Source of the DNA: Pristionchus mayeri
Taxonomy: Eukaryota; Nematoda; Chromadorea; Rhabditida; Neodiplogasteridae
Direction: 5' to 3'
Assembly (NCBI GenBank): GCA_036245805.1
Contig: BTRK01000002.1
Span: forward strand, 17,291,067-17,355,066
Length of the DNA stretch: 64,000 nucleotides
Part shown: positions 24,701 through 34,305 of the stretch, piece by piece
How the letters are laid out: every line of letters starts with the position of its first letter
Numbering within the stretch: position 1 is the first letter of the stretch
Made by a program: the position numbers and the translations under genes
The notes under the pieces: generated by a model
What the model was told of the DNA's origin: nothing
Database searches by the model: none
Seen by the model: the letters and a program-made list of their open reading frames with translations, nothing else

Positions 24701-27700
24701 CTTTTCCACGGAAAATTCGAAGGAACTCCCACCATTCTTGGCCGCGCGCTCAGAAGAGAGCGGTGTAAGTGACAATTGACTGTGGAAAAGAAAGTTCAAG
24801 CGATCAGGAAAAGTTTAAATGGCGAAAGTTTCACAGCAGTGTCCGCATTTTCGACGCCTGCACCTCATTCGACAGCTTTCGTTCAGATGCATGCTCAGTT
24901 AAAATTTGAGCTGCACCTTTCCATTGGTTTTCGAGAAAATTGACCTTGAATGTATCATGGTTTAAATTAACATTCTCAGGATCTGATTTGAATAGATCGA
25001 TATATCTCGAAAAATGAGCCGGGGTCGATCAGAGGTCAATTTTGCTTAATGTGTCACTGTAACCGGGATATTAGCACTCAAAGTGGGAGGTGCCAAGATC
25101 CAACCCGGTGCAATGAAGTCAAAAATGAAATCTAGACAATGAGAGTTTGGGGGAGTGTCAGACATCCCTCAGGATGCCTAAATTCGGCTAGAACCCATTT
25201 CACGATTTTCCGTTCATTCCCTGTCTCAGCTCGATTGTCTCGTGAGAGGCGTGATACGCCAGTGCCTGACTGGGCAGAATTCTTCCGGAATGCCCTTTTT
25301 AAATTATTGCTTGTAAGACAAAGCTGTTTACAAGGGAATAATAATAATTTATTAAGAGATCAATTGAGCCGCCACCCCGGGGTCACCAACATGGCGGTCA
25401 ATTGAGAGCTCATATTTCCTACGGGAGGACGGGTGTAGTGTAAATAAAATAATAAGTAGAAGAAATGTACAAGTATGATACATGGAAACGATGAATTAGT
25501 TCGTGAGCTCATGACAGAATTGAACCATCTTGCTTAGATAAGCATGAATCTCATCGGCAGTAGGATCCCTAAGCGAGACAATAGAATCGAACGCAATCTG
25601 AGGGGACATCGTAAGCATAGCTCTCTTCTCATCATCATCAGAACGTTTGAAGAAGGAGTTCTGCATGACGTAGTGGCGAAGAGAGACTGAATCATCGAGT
25701 TCTGTATTCTGGAAATGTTAGATTGGAGAAAGGCGCTTTAGAAAAAAACAGAGCGAACGCTAACCTGAATAAACGAAATGAGCTGCATGAGAGTGGGGTG
25801 ATTTCCGAGAAAGTATTGCATCGCTCCCCTGAATCAATAACATATTGTTGAGAAAATTTATTTTTATTTAACAAAATAGCACTAACCGATGCCAGGCTTC
25901 CACAAGATTGTACGATTATTCTCGATCATGTACTTGCATCGCATAGTTTCTGAGTATTCCATCCACTCAGCAGTGAAATACTCGAGAAAGTTCTTGCAAT
26001 CAGCGTAATGGGGATGGGCTGGACTGACTGGCACGTCGAGAATCTTTGCACTGAATACGATAATTTATTATGCTTTTGTTTTCTATCACTCTAACCTGTC
26101 AAAGTAACAGCGAGGGAGGAAGAATGAAGCTCGAACGTGATTGGTCCATTCCTTGATTACCGGATAACGGTTTCCAGCAACCTTCAGCCCATACTGGCTG
26201 ATCTTATGATTTGTGCATTTCAGTGAGTGGAAGAGGCAACCTAAATACACATAAATCACTTAATAATCAACTTAAATCTGAATACACTTACCCTCGTGCT
26301 GCATCATGGGAAGGGTGTCTTTCAGAGCTTTGATAATTCCGCTTTCCCAATCACTAACGATTCTGACACCTCGAAGAGGGAAATCTAACTCTTGGAAGAG
26401 ATCGGCCAGGCTCTGAATTTTAGATCAGTTCTGTCAGTCCAAAATTGTTTAAAATTACCTGCAGCAGCTTAGAGTACTCCTTGGCAGTCTTGGAAGGGAG
26501 CAGAGCTGCCATGAGAAGGAAACTGGTTCCACGGGTACAGACACGAACTGTGTACAGCTTAAATGTCAAATCAAATTCGTCCTTCTTACGTACTCGTCAC
26601 GTATTCACAAAATTTTAAACAAACCTGGAATGCCAGTTTCTTGGGCAGAGAAGGAGTGGAAGTGAATGAGAAGTTGCCATCAACAAGTAATGCTTCGATA
26701 CCTCCTTCGATTGCATACTCCATGATCTGTAATCATTCCAATAGCCTTTGTTATTCGTTTCTGAGTAACATGATCTCACTCTGCGAGATGCAATGTAAAT
26801 CCGCTTGTTATCCTCGGGATCACTGATTCTCATACATTCATCAGTGCCGAGGGCAAGCAGAGACTTATCGTCAACTTCGTCGTATGCATTCGCATCAACG
26901 GTACCACACGTTCTACATAAGATTGTGTTAAGCTATGTTTAAGCTAAAACGAGATCTAAATACTCAAATACCTCTTGATGTCCCGTGAGATCTGCTTCTT
27001 TCTCTTGATTTTGTTATCGCCGCCAGAGTACAAATCGAGTACATCCTATACAATAATTCTAAATAGGATCTAACAATGGATTCCCACCTGGACTTCCTCT
27101 TTCTTCACGATGTCTTGCAGATTGCCCAATCTATTGGCAATTGCTGCGTTTGCTTCCTTCTGCACTCTTCCTGGCTTTTTCACATGACCATTGTCAGCTG
27201 ACTTCGCGTTCTCCAGCGGCAGCATTTTCCTAAATATCAATCTATTCGGCACACTGTCTAGTCCGTGAGACAAATATTTTCGTGAGGCAAGATCTATGGT
27301 TCCGGTATTCTAGAACCTGAGACAAGTAAACTCAGAGCCTGAGTTAGAGCCTGAGTTTACTTGTCTCAGGTTCAACAGTATTATGCCTACTCACGCTAAT
27401 TTCGAGCTGAGGACATTGGCAGATTTGCATTTCTCGTCCTGAGTCCAATCGCACTTGTGTCTGTCTTTGTCGGCTGGATCAGAGAGGAATTCGCATGTCT
27501 CAGAATTCGGAAAGAATACCTTAAATATGATTGTTCTTATCTTTTTCCTAAACTTTACGATTAATAAACATTCCACCAGAAAACGTGATAGGGCCAATGT
27601 TTTCCTCCATACTTTTCTGTTGAAATGTGGGACCACAGTTAGAAACGCATGCACCATTGGCAAAGGTCTGGGATCGGTGTGCAACAACTTACCGTAGCCC

Positions 27701-30700
27701 GTCATTTTTGGTCAACAATTTTTTCTCTCGAAAACTATCATTGAAAATTTTTCAGGTGTATACATAGATTATTGTACATCTTTTACACATAGATTATGAA
27801 TTTCTATATTAGAATATTCACAAATGGGATTGGAAAATGTGTCGCCAAATTTTGCAGTCATACTATACTAGTACATGCATACATAATGAAAATATCAAAA
27901 TTCAAAAAATATAAAATTTTCAAAAATGTTTCCGAGGGGCTGACTCGTGATACACGTGTTAAATTTAACGGATGGCTCACTCTGATCACGCATTTCGTTC
28001 CTTGCTCTTTGGATCTCTCGCAAGAGGTGCACGTGTATTTGAATCTGCGTGACTCTGGAGCAGTGGTCTCTGGGTCGATTGCTTCCTTGCAGCGAAAGGT
28101 CAGCATGTTGTCGGGATCGTTTGGCAGACGGTAAGCAGCCATGGGGTGTTTCCCTTTATTAGAGGGCAAAGACAGACCAATGAATGACATCTGAAGATAA
28201 TTTGATGAATGAGATATAGATTCAACAACAGTCATAGGATTCAACAGCACAGTGGAAATGACATCTAAAATGGACAGAAAATGAGAGAAAATAGGCAAAA
28301 AAATGAGAGAGAGGGAGAAGAGCGACCAACTTGTGGGAAGCTCGCTTGCTTTCCTTATATACTAGAGACCACTGAGGTCGGAAGCCTCCAATGAAGTCGG
28401 AGGCCTCCCATAAAGTCGGGAGCTCTCTTTCATCCTTGCCGCTCAAGAGATCATTTCCACGAGTTCAGGAAATCATTTTCGCGAGTTCGAGAGACCATTA
28501 GTAAAAAAATACCGTAGCGCATATAAACCATCCGATCGCTAATATTTCAGGTTGAACTCGCACGCACGACCCCTTTGCAGCGGGATATTAGCAGATTAGC
28601 AGATTTTGTGAAACTGGTCTCGATTCTTACGTATATAGAATTCATTGTAATTGTGAAACTCAGTTAAAATCAACGAGAATTGCTTCAACTACGCCCGATA
28701 ATAAATGATGGCTAATAGATCAAAAAGGAAAATAGACCCGGTGAAATATGGATATTCCGGATGAATTCTGCTCAATCTGAAATTCCAAGCAGTGTTCTAC
28801 CTCGAGCTCAGTCTCGAAGTCGCGATGGACAATGCGCACAATCCAGGTCACGCTACTCGACCGGGACTGTATGCTACAGTAACCGATCGGAAAGCATTAT
28901 AGTCTTAGTACGCTCCGTTGAGGGCTGAAAATGAAACCTTATGTTTGTACCCATCGATGCTATGAGATACCGTTGGGGGGATCGAAATGGAAGTGGTGAT
29001 CCTCTCATGGGATCCAATGGTGGACCTATAACTTTATGGGAGGGTCTGGCAACACCGATTAGTAGGATCTTAGGTTCTGGATAGGGGAAATCCACTGGAT
29101 ATATATATTTATCTACGCTCGGCGGCGCAACGAAAGACGAATAATTACTTATGTGTTATGATACAAGAGAGTTGACTCTCCTCACACTGAGGTCGAATAC
29201 GATAGGAAGGGGGGAATGGGGGGGGGGGGGGAAGGAGGTGCAATCGTAAAATGCGAAGATCCAATCGGCTGGTCTCATATGTCTTCGTCTGTTCTGATGG
29301 GGAGTTTTATCGAGGAGGAGGCACTCGAGGTAGACCAGGTAGACTCTGCTCCGAGATCCAGCGTCAGGGGATCTCTAAAGGGGGGAGGGGGTGAGAATGA
29401 AGGAATGTGGTAAGGTAGTGGAAGGAGGGAATACTATTGGAAAATATATTTCCGAAAATCAAATTCTAGAGTTATCAATCTCTTCTTGAAGACAGGGATG
29501 CTGGGGGATGACAATACATGGGTGGGGAGAGCGTTTAAAATCCTATAGACTGACTAACTCGCACGTGGGTGAGGGTGCACGCGCTTCATGGGAATAAGAA
29601 GGTATGCTAGACGAGAGCTTGCTATCAATTCTCGAGCGAACTGCACTACTCGAGAATTCATTCCACTCACTCTCTACTCTATTCGTGCAGTCGCCCTCCT
29701 AACAGTGGAGGGGGTTGGATATAGGAATGAATCGGAATTACTCTCAGTAATCAATGCAAAACCACTCACGAGTTGACTCGCTGAGTCAGCTCTGCTAGGC
29801 GAGTCATTCTCCGCGATTCACTAGCGAGTCACCGATTCAAACATTGAGGGAGAAAATATCTCTCCGAGCGCGAGTAAACGACGATAGTGTTGGCGTTTTG
29901 ATTTTTTCCGACCACCCTCGTTCGAAATTGAAAAAAAGCGGAAGGACTTTAAAAATTCGAATAAATGTGTTGCGCACCAGAAACATATCCGGAAAGTAGG
30001 GTAAATTTTCCAAGAAAAGGTAAACTATGAGAAATAGTTAAACGTCGGAGAGTTTGCAGATCTCATGAAACATTCCCATTAGGTCTGCTAAAAATTCAAG
30101 CAAGTACGACGTTTCAGAAGGCATTATAGTTACTATTTAGAGATCCATTAAATCTCAGAGAAACCGATTATCAAAGTCAATTTTCGCTGAATGGAAAAAA
30201 ATCAAAAAGTGTCTGACATCCATCAAATCGCCAACACTACGCGTCGGGCTACTAAAGGCAGACAGAATTTTTAATGTCCCTATGCCAGAAATCTCCCCTA
30301 GCAGAAATGTACCCACCCCCCTCTCTCCCTTCCGCGCCCCTTCCCTTCCACTCCCATCAATGTAACTGCGAACTCGATCTCAGTGTGATTGAATATCTCG
30401 AACAAAATTGAATGAAATTGATAATATATTTTCCCAACCTAAAGTCAAAGTGAAGTTTCAACTCTACTTCGAAACTGAGCTCGATGTGCATAGATTGATT
30501 GAGCCATCACTACGAAATGAAAACTAGAGGGTTCTCAGAATTTGTCGACCTCACCCACAAAAATTTTGGCTACTACCAGAGAAAGCCAACGGTACTCAGA
30601 AAAATTATGGATCTTCGGCTATCACTGAGAGCATTCAGAATTTTTCTGAGGAAGTCGGCCATCTCTGACGTTAGTCAGAATTTTTGTGAGGGAGATCGAC

Positions 30701-32322
30701 AATTTCTAAGAACCTTCAGAATTTTTCTGAGGACCGTCAACCATCACTGAGAGCATTCAGAATTTTTCTGAGGAAGTCGGCCATCTCTGATGTTAGTCAG
30801 AATTTTTGTGAGGGAGATCGACAATTTCTAAGAACGTTCAGAATTTTTCTGAGGACCGTCGACCGTCACTGAGAGCATTCAGAATTTTTCTGAGGAAGTC
30901 GGCCATCTCTGATGTTAGTCAGAATTTTTGTGAGGGAGATCGACAATTTCTAAGAACCTTCAGAATTTTTCTGAGGACCGTCAACCATCACTGAGAGCAT
31001 TCAGAATTTTTCTGAGGAAGTCGGCCATCTCTGATGTTAGTCAGAATTTTTGTGAGGGAGATCGACAATTTCTAAGAACCTTCAGAATTTTTCTGAGGAC
31101 CGTCAACCATCTCTGAGAGCATTCAGAATTTTTCTGAGGAAGTCGGCCATCTCTGATGTTAGTCAGAATTTTTGTGAGGGAGATTGACAATTTCTCAGAA
31201 CGTTCAGAATTTTTCTGAGGACCGTCGACCGTCACTGAGAGCATTCAGAATTTTTCTGAGGAAGTCGGCCATCTCTGATGTTAGTCAGAATTTTTGTGAG
31301 GTAGATCGACAATTTCTAAGAACCTTCAGAATTTTTCTGAGGACCGTCAACCATCACTGAGAGCATTCAGAATTTTTCTGAGGAAGTCGGCCATCTCTGA
31401 TGTTAGTCAGAATTTTTGTGAGGGAGATCGACAATTTCTAAGAACCTTCAGAATTTTTCCGGTATGACCCTTCCGGACTCGCACTCGATCAGGCTCTTTT
31501 CCAACCTTAATGACAATAAATGGATAATGGGAAATAATCGGAGACGTGGATGCAATTGAAAAGAGAAGATTGGGTGAGGAACAAAAAGGTGGTGTGGCTG
31601 GGAATGCGCTAAAGGGACTTTCCTTTACTTATTTTTTTCATATATTATTGGCCTTAAATTTTGCGAAATGCTTTTACTGATCATTTTCTCTGGTGTGAAA
31701 AGAGAGGAAGAGTGGCTGACGGAAAATTTCAGAGGGAAGGAATTTGGGAGATAGAAGGTATCATGCATGGGAATGGGAGGAGCAGAAGAGAGGGGACATT
31801 TTGTCCAGGGGACATTTTGTCCATAGGGACATTTTGTCCATGAGGGAACATTTTGTCCACTCTCCCAGGGGACATTTTGTCCATGCGCAAAAAAGGAAGG
31901 GGACATTTTGTCCACCACCCCGATCGAGGTACAGTGTATCTTTCGACAAGGCAGAGAAAAGGGATGGGAAGGTGAGCGATTAATGCAATTTAGAGCTAGA
32001 ATTGAAATAGAAGGGGAAGGGGGGGGGGGGAGAAGGGGATCGAAGATCATGCCAAGTTTCTATTACAGGCGGGAAGAGCAAGGTGTATTCCATTGCCCAT
32101 TTCAGATAGATGCGAACGAGATGAAGACGGTGCACGACTTCAAGAGAAAGAGTGCGGGCATCATTCCCGAGAAGGGCGAAGTTGTCTGTGACACAATCGG
32201 ACGGTAAGAAAATGATAAGTATATTGGAGCTATATCTTGTTCTCTAGATACTACTTCTGTTTCGCCAATGATGACGCGTGGGGGGAAACAAGACAAGTCC
32301 GCATCTTCATCAAATTGGATTC
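21778..32322 (+). CDS. GOLD-domain gene fragment (Sec14/CRAL-TRIO-GOLD-like C-terminus), split by a Mutator-like element
   Basis: Three plus-strand exons join in phase: 21778-21876 (HSITLSANERKYIAVDVEKT, then GSRIKW), 32069-32203 (EEQGVFHCPFQIDAN, then IIPEKGEVVCDTIGR) and 32247-32322 (YYFCFANDDAWGETRQVRIF). The pattern G-S/T-R-I-K-W, then PEKGEVVCDTxGxYYxCFxNxxAW, is characteristic of the GOLD domain at the end of Sec14-like lipid-binding proteins. The first exon ends in phase 2 and the second begins accordingly, so the 9.9-kb MULE lies wholly within the intron. I see no upstream CRAL-TRIO exons and no secure final exon after 32322. The locus may therefore be a fragment or a gene with distant 5' exons. 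Confidence 0.5.
21977..21985. repeat. 9-bp target-site duplication, left copy
   Basis: CGATCGAGG, identical in orientation and sequence to 31921-31929, immediately precedes the left terminal repeat of the Mutator-like element. Confidence 0.85.
21990..22135. repeat. Subterminal GGACAAAATGTCC iterons, left TIR
   Basis: Seven copies of the palindromic word GGACAAAATGTCC (some extended to TCCCC) lie within about 140 bp at irregular spacing. They are mirrored at 31795-31915. Iterated palindromic words near transposon ends often bind the transposase; that role is inference. Confidence 0.8.
22635..23995. mobile_element. Nested palindromic element inside the MULE
   Basis: AAGGTGCAATGGTGAGATG near 22643 is mirrored near 23965-23985. 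A second block at 23061-23108 (with CACACCCCG) is mirrored at 23819-23865. Between the arms, about 23160-23320 and 23340-23510 are direct repeats of about 165 bp, each with GGGGTTTGC and CCATGTTGATAGCTTCA. A hairpin of CCCCACGAACC lies at 23728-23760. Confidence 0.65.
24001..24021. repeat. Poly-G tract (about 20 G)
   Basis: A run of about 20 G. It is one of nine long G tracts on the plus strand in this window. Confidence 0.9.
24222..25264. mobile_element. Palindromic TIR element inside the MULE
   Basis: The left block ATCGTGAAATGGGTTCTA (about 24288) is mirrored near 25190-25215. The inner block with TTTTCGAGAAAATTGACC (near 24550 and 24935) is mirrored too. The right end CTCGTGAGAGGCGTGATAC relates it to the element at 16555-17103. 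Confidence 0.75.
25496..28190 (-). CDS. MULE transposase (Mutator-like), intron-containing
   Basis: A minus-strand multi-exon gene from ATG 28190 (MSFIGLSLPSNKGKHPM) to TAA 25498-25496 (FCHELTN). N-terminal exons are Cys-rich (CTSC at about 28050, then CEFLSDPADKDRHKCDW at about 27440-27500), resembling the FLYWCH/zinc-binding region that precedes MULE domains. A basic linker follows at 27090-27230. The catalytic core reads LLVDGNFSFT (about 26670-26700, first Asp), VRVCTRGTSFLLMAALLPS (about 26490-26550), VRIVSDWESGIIKALKD (about 26310-26370, second Asp) and LFHSLKCTNHKISQYGL (about 26180-26235, the C/H motif). KYMIENNRTILWKP at about 25890-25940 may hold the final Glu. No stop was seen in the exons read. 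It lies between the TIRs of the surrounding element and is its probable transposase. An intronic hairpin (27315-27375, AACCTGAGACAAGTAAACTC) may be another small insertion. Confidence 0.75.
27315..27375. repeat. Intronic hairpin
   Basis: AACCTGAGACAAGTAAACTC is followed after a short loop by its reverse complement, inside an intron of the transposase gene. It could be a tiny MITE remnant. Confidence 0.7.
28191..29540. other. MULE interior between transposase gene and right TIR
   Basis: 28360-28430 has three GAAGTCGGxxGCCTCC-like direct repeats. About 29215-29410 is a plus-strand open stretch of low-complexity character next to a G run. No second transposon gene is recognised. Confidence 0.4.
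30520..31460. repeat. 122-bp tandem array built of three about 41-bp subunits
   Basis: The unit start (ACCATCACTGAGAGCATTC or variants) recurs at 30740, 30862, 30984, 31106, 31228 and 31350, an exact 122-bp period; a further copy begins near 30618. Each unit contains three versions of TCAGAATTTTTCTGAGGA about 41 bp apart (one with GTGAGG). The array is therefore a higher-order repeat. The first part (30520-30615) is more diverged. It lies in the right arm of the MULE. Confidence 0.9.
31795..31918. repeat. Subterminal GGACATTTTGTCC iterons, right TIR
   Basis: Six clear copies of GGACATTTTGTCC (one with a substitution, GGAACATTTTGTCC) mirror the left-end cluster, with conserved intervening sequence. 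Confidence 0.8.
31921..31929. repeat. 9-bp target-site duplication, right copy
   Basis: CGATCGAGG immediately follows the right TIR and matches 21977-21985 exactly. Confidence 0.85.
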
Positions 32323-32590
32323 GGTATTTAAACTCATTCCATTCACGTAATCAGACTACATCAGTAAGGAAGTGTTTGATCCCTTCTCCTCCTCCTAGCT
32401 CTTACTCATTATCATGCGATTCGAGGGTGATCAGAGCACACTCAACACCTCCTCCTCTCCTCACGTCTGCATCCCCATTTACATGCCTCATCTCCTTTTG
32501 CATGCGCGAGAGGAGAAGACGAATGGACTTCCATCACTCACTTCTCCCATTCAACGCCTCTCCTCCACTCGTCTCCTCCCTCCCTCCGCC

Positions 32591-33827
32591 ATGCCTCCCA
32601 AGAATAAGAAGGTTCCTCTCCCCCCCTAGTATCCCACCTAGCTGTTACCTTAGACCTGTTGGGGCAGCTCAGTCCCCATAGTCCCTCCATTCTCTCATCT
32701 TTCCCCTTGCAGCCTGCAGCCCGCAAGTCGTCTGCAGCAGCCGCAGCTGCACCCAAGGCCGACGAGACGACCCCTGCTGGACCCCCTGCAGCTGTCGCAG
32801 CTGCTGCAGAGGCCCTCGCCAAGACGACGGTGTGAGTTCGCTTTCCCTGATTGAGTGATCTCTTGGCCCCACTCCGATTGTTGATCTCTTCATTCCAGCT
32901 CTTCTCCCAATCGCGAGCGTAGCTTCATCATGATCAAGCCCGACGGCGTTCATAGGGGACTTATCGGATCCATCGTGCGAAGATTCGAGGTACGGACTGA
33001 TCTTTGATCTCTAGGGAAATTGTGACTTGTTGCTCCGTATCGATATCGTATCTCGAAATCCTCACTCTTTGCTGACGTTTCCTATGCAAATCGCGTCCAT
33101 TCATTTCTTTGTTCGACGCAGATTTGCATGCGCTTCAGAATGTTCTAGAAGCATAATGAACGACACGTAGCGATACGGAGCAACCTAATGAGTGATTCTG
33201 ATCGTCCTAAGATGGAAATTACTTACAGGAGCGCGGCTACAAACTCGTCGCCCTCAAACAGATGACACCGACCAAGAAGCATCTGGAGGAGCACTACGGA
33301 GACCTCAAGGTATTACTTGATCTTTGATCTCTGAGTACTATAGCAGAATAAGATTGGCACTCTACTGCATGTCAGGGTATGATCCCCTTTGACAAAGGTA
33401 AAAGATCACCCTGTTCAGGACAAGCCCTTCTTCCCCTCGCTCATCGCCTACATGGCATCCGGCCCTGTGATAGCCATGGTCTGGCAGGTACGGTACTCGG
33501 GGATACGGTAGTGGTAGATTACGGTACCTGATCTCTGTTCTCTGCAGGGACTCGACATCGTCAAGCAGGGTCGCGACCAACCCTCTGGCATCGGCGCCCG
33601 GATCGATCCGAGGAGACTTCTCCATCCAGGTCAGGGATCAAAGATCACTCTTTGTCCAATACTAGATTCTCCAAGATTTCTAATGGTGATCTCTTCAGAC
33701 TGGCCGTAACATCTGTCACGGATCTGACTCAGTGGACTCAGCCAGCAAGGAGATCTCCCTCTGGTTCTCCCCCGATGAGGTCAACGACTACGAGTCCCCC
33801 TTCATCGACGCGTGGGTATACGAGTAG
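32591..33827 (+). pseudogene. Nucleoside diphosphate kinase with Ala-rich N-terminus; 14-bp frame-breaking deletion
   Basis: Exons are 32591-32611, 32713-32831, 32899-32989, 33229-33309, 33419-33487, 33548-33629 and 33699-33827. Residues 1-47 are a basic, Ala-rich extension (KSSAAAAAAPKADE). The NDK fold follows: [48 protein letters not shown], and the active-site motif NICHGSDS with the catalytic His. Exon 33548-33629 is 82 bases. After GLDIVKQG the frame slips, and a second frame resumes at ATNPLASAPGSIRGDFSIQ. The conserved VMLG stretch after the nucleotide-binding Arg is missing, which fits a 14-bp deletion. As read, translation ends soon after the next splice. All other exons are intact, so this is a very young pseudogene or a sequence error. 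NDK transfers the gamma phosphate between nucleotides. Confidence 0.8.
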
Positions 33828-34305
33828 AAGAATCCCCTCAGTGATCACTCTATTGTATTTCTTGTTAATATCCTTATAACACTGATAAAGCGTTTATGTG
33901 TGTGCCGTCTCGTCTTGGTATTACATAGCAAGTGGGGGGGGGGGGGGGGGGGTGATGGACAACGCTTGGGACTGGCTGATAGTAGATGAACTTGAAGTGC
34001 ACTCCGCTCACGAGGCTCCCTCCCCTCGACTCTATTTCCTTGTATGATATGATACTGAGGTCGATCTATTCCCTCATCTTCTCTTAATTCTCGCACATTC
34101 CGAACTTGAACCAACTCTGTAGTGTGCGATAAATAAGAAAATAATTGCCATCAGAAAAGGGAAATGGGATGGACTGAAATGCCTCGTGACTAGACCTCTT
34201 TATCACTTGACAACATAGGAGCGAATGAGTACACGTCTGTACATACAAAACAAGGAATGGATGAACAAGGGAAGAAACTGGACGATCTTCAAAGCAGTCC
34301 AGAGA
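33828..34305. other. Intergenic region with poly-G tract
   Basis: A run of about 19 G lies at 33934-33952. The convergent genes on both sides end here. No gene is recognised. Confidence 0.6.

Larger units (their letters stand above)
21986..31920. mobile_element. Mutator-like element (MULE), 9.9 kb, with long TIRs
   Basis: The left end GGGTGGTGGACAAAATGTCC is exactly mirrored by the right end at 31920. Both ends are flanked by CGATCGAGG. The inverted similarity runs from 21986 to about 22620 on the left and from about 29540 to 31920 on the right. On the right it is interrupted by about 1.7 kb (29895-31620) holding a 122-bp tandem array. The interior carries a minus-strand MULE transposase gene (25496-28190) and two nested palindromes (about 22635-23995 and 24222-25264). 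A 9-bp duplication plus long TIRs plus a MULE domain is the classic Mutator superfamily signature. Confidence 0.85.

Noticed and set aside
30490..31460. The regularly repeated block as a CRISPR array
   Set aside because: The genome is eukaryotic. The repeats are contiguous 122-bp units without unique spacers.
31625..32050. A 141-residue minus-strand ORF with repeated GQNVP words
   Set aside because: It is a translation of the MULE terminal repeat iterons, not a gene.
21778..32322. The GOLD exons as a p24/TMED cargo receptor
   Set aside because: The motif order (GSRIKW, PEKGEVVCDT, YYFCFANDDAW) fits the Sec14-type GOLD domain better, and no coiled coil, membrane segment or cytosolic sorting tail follows.
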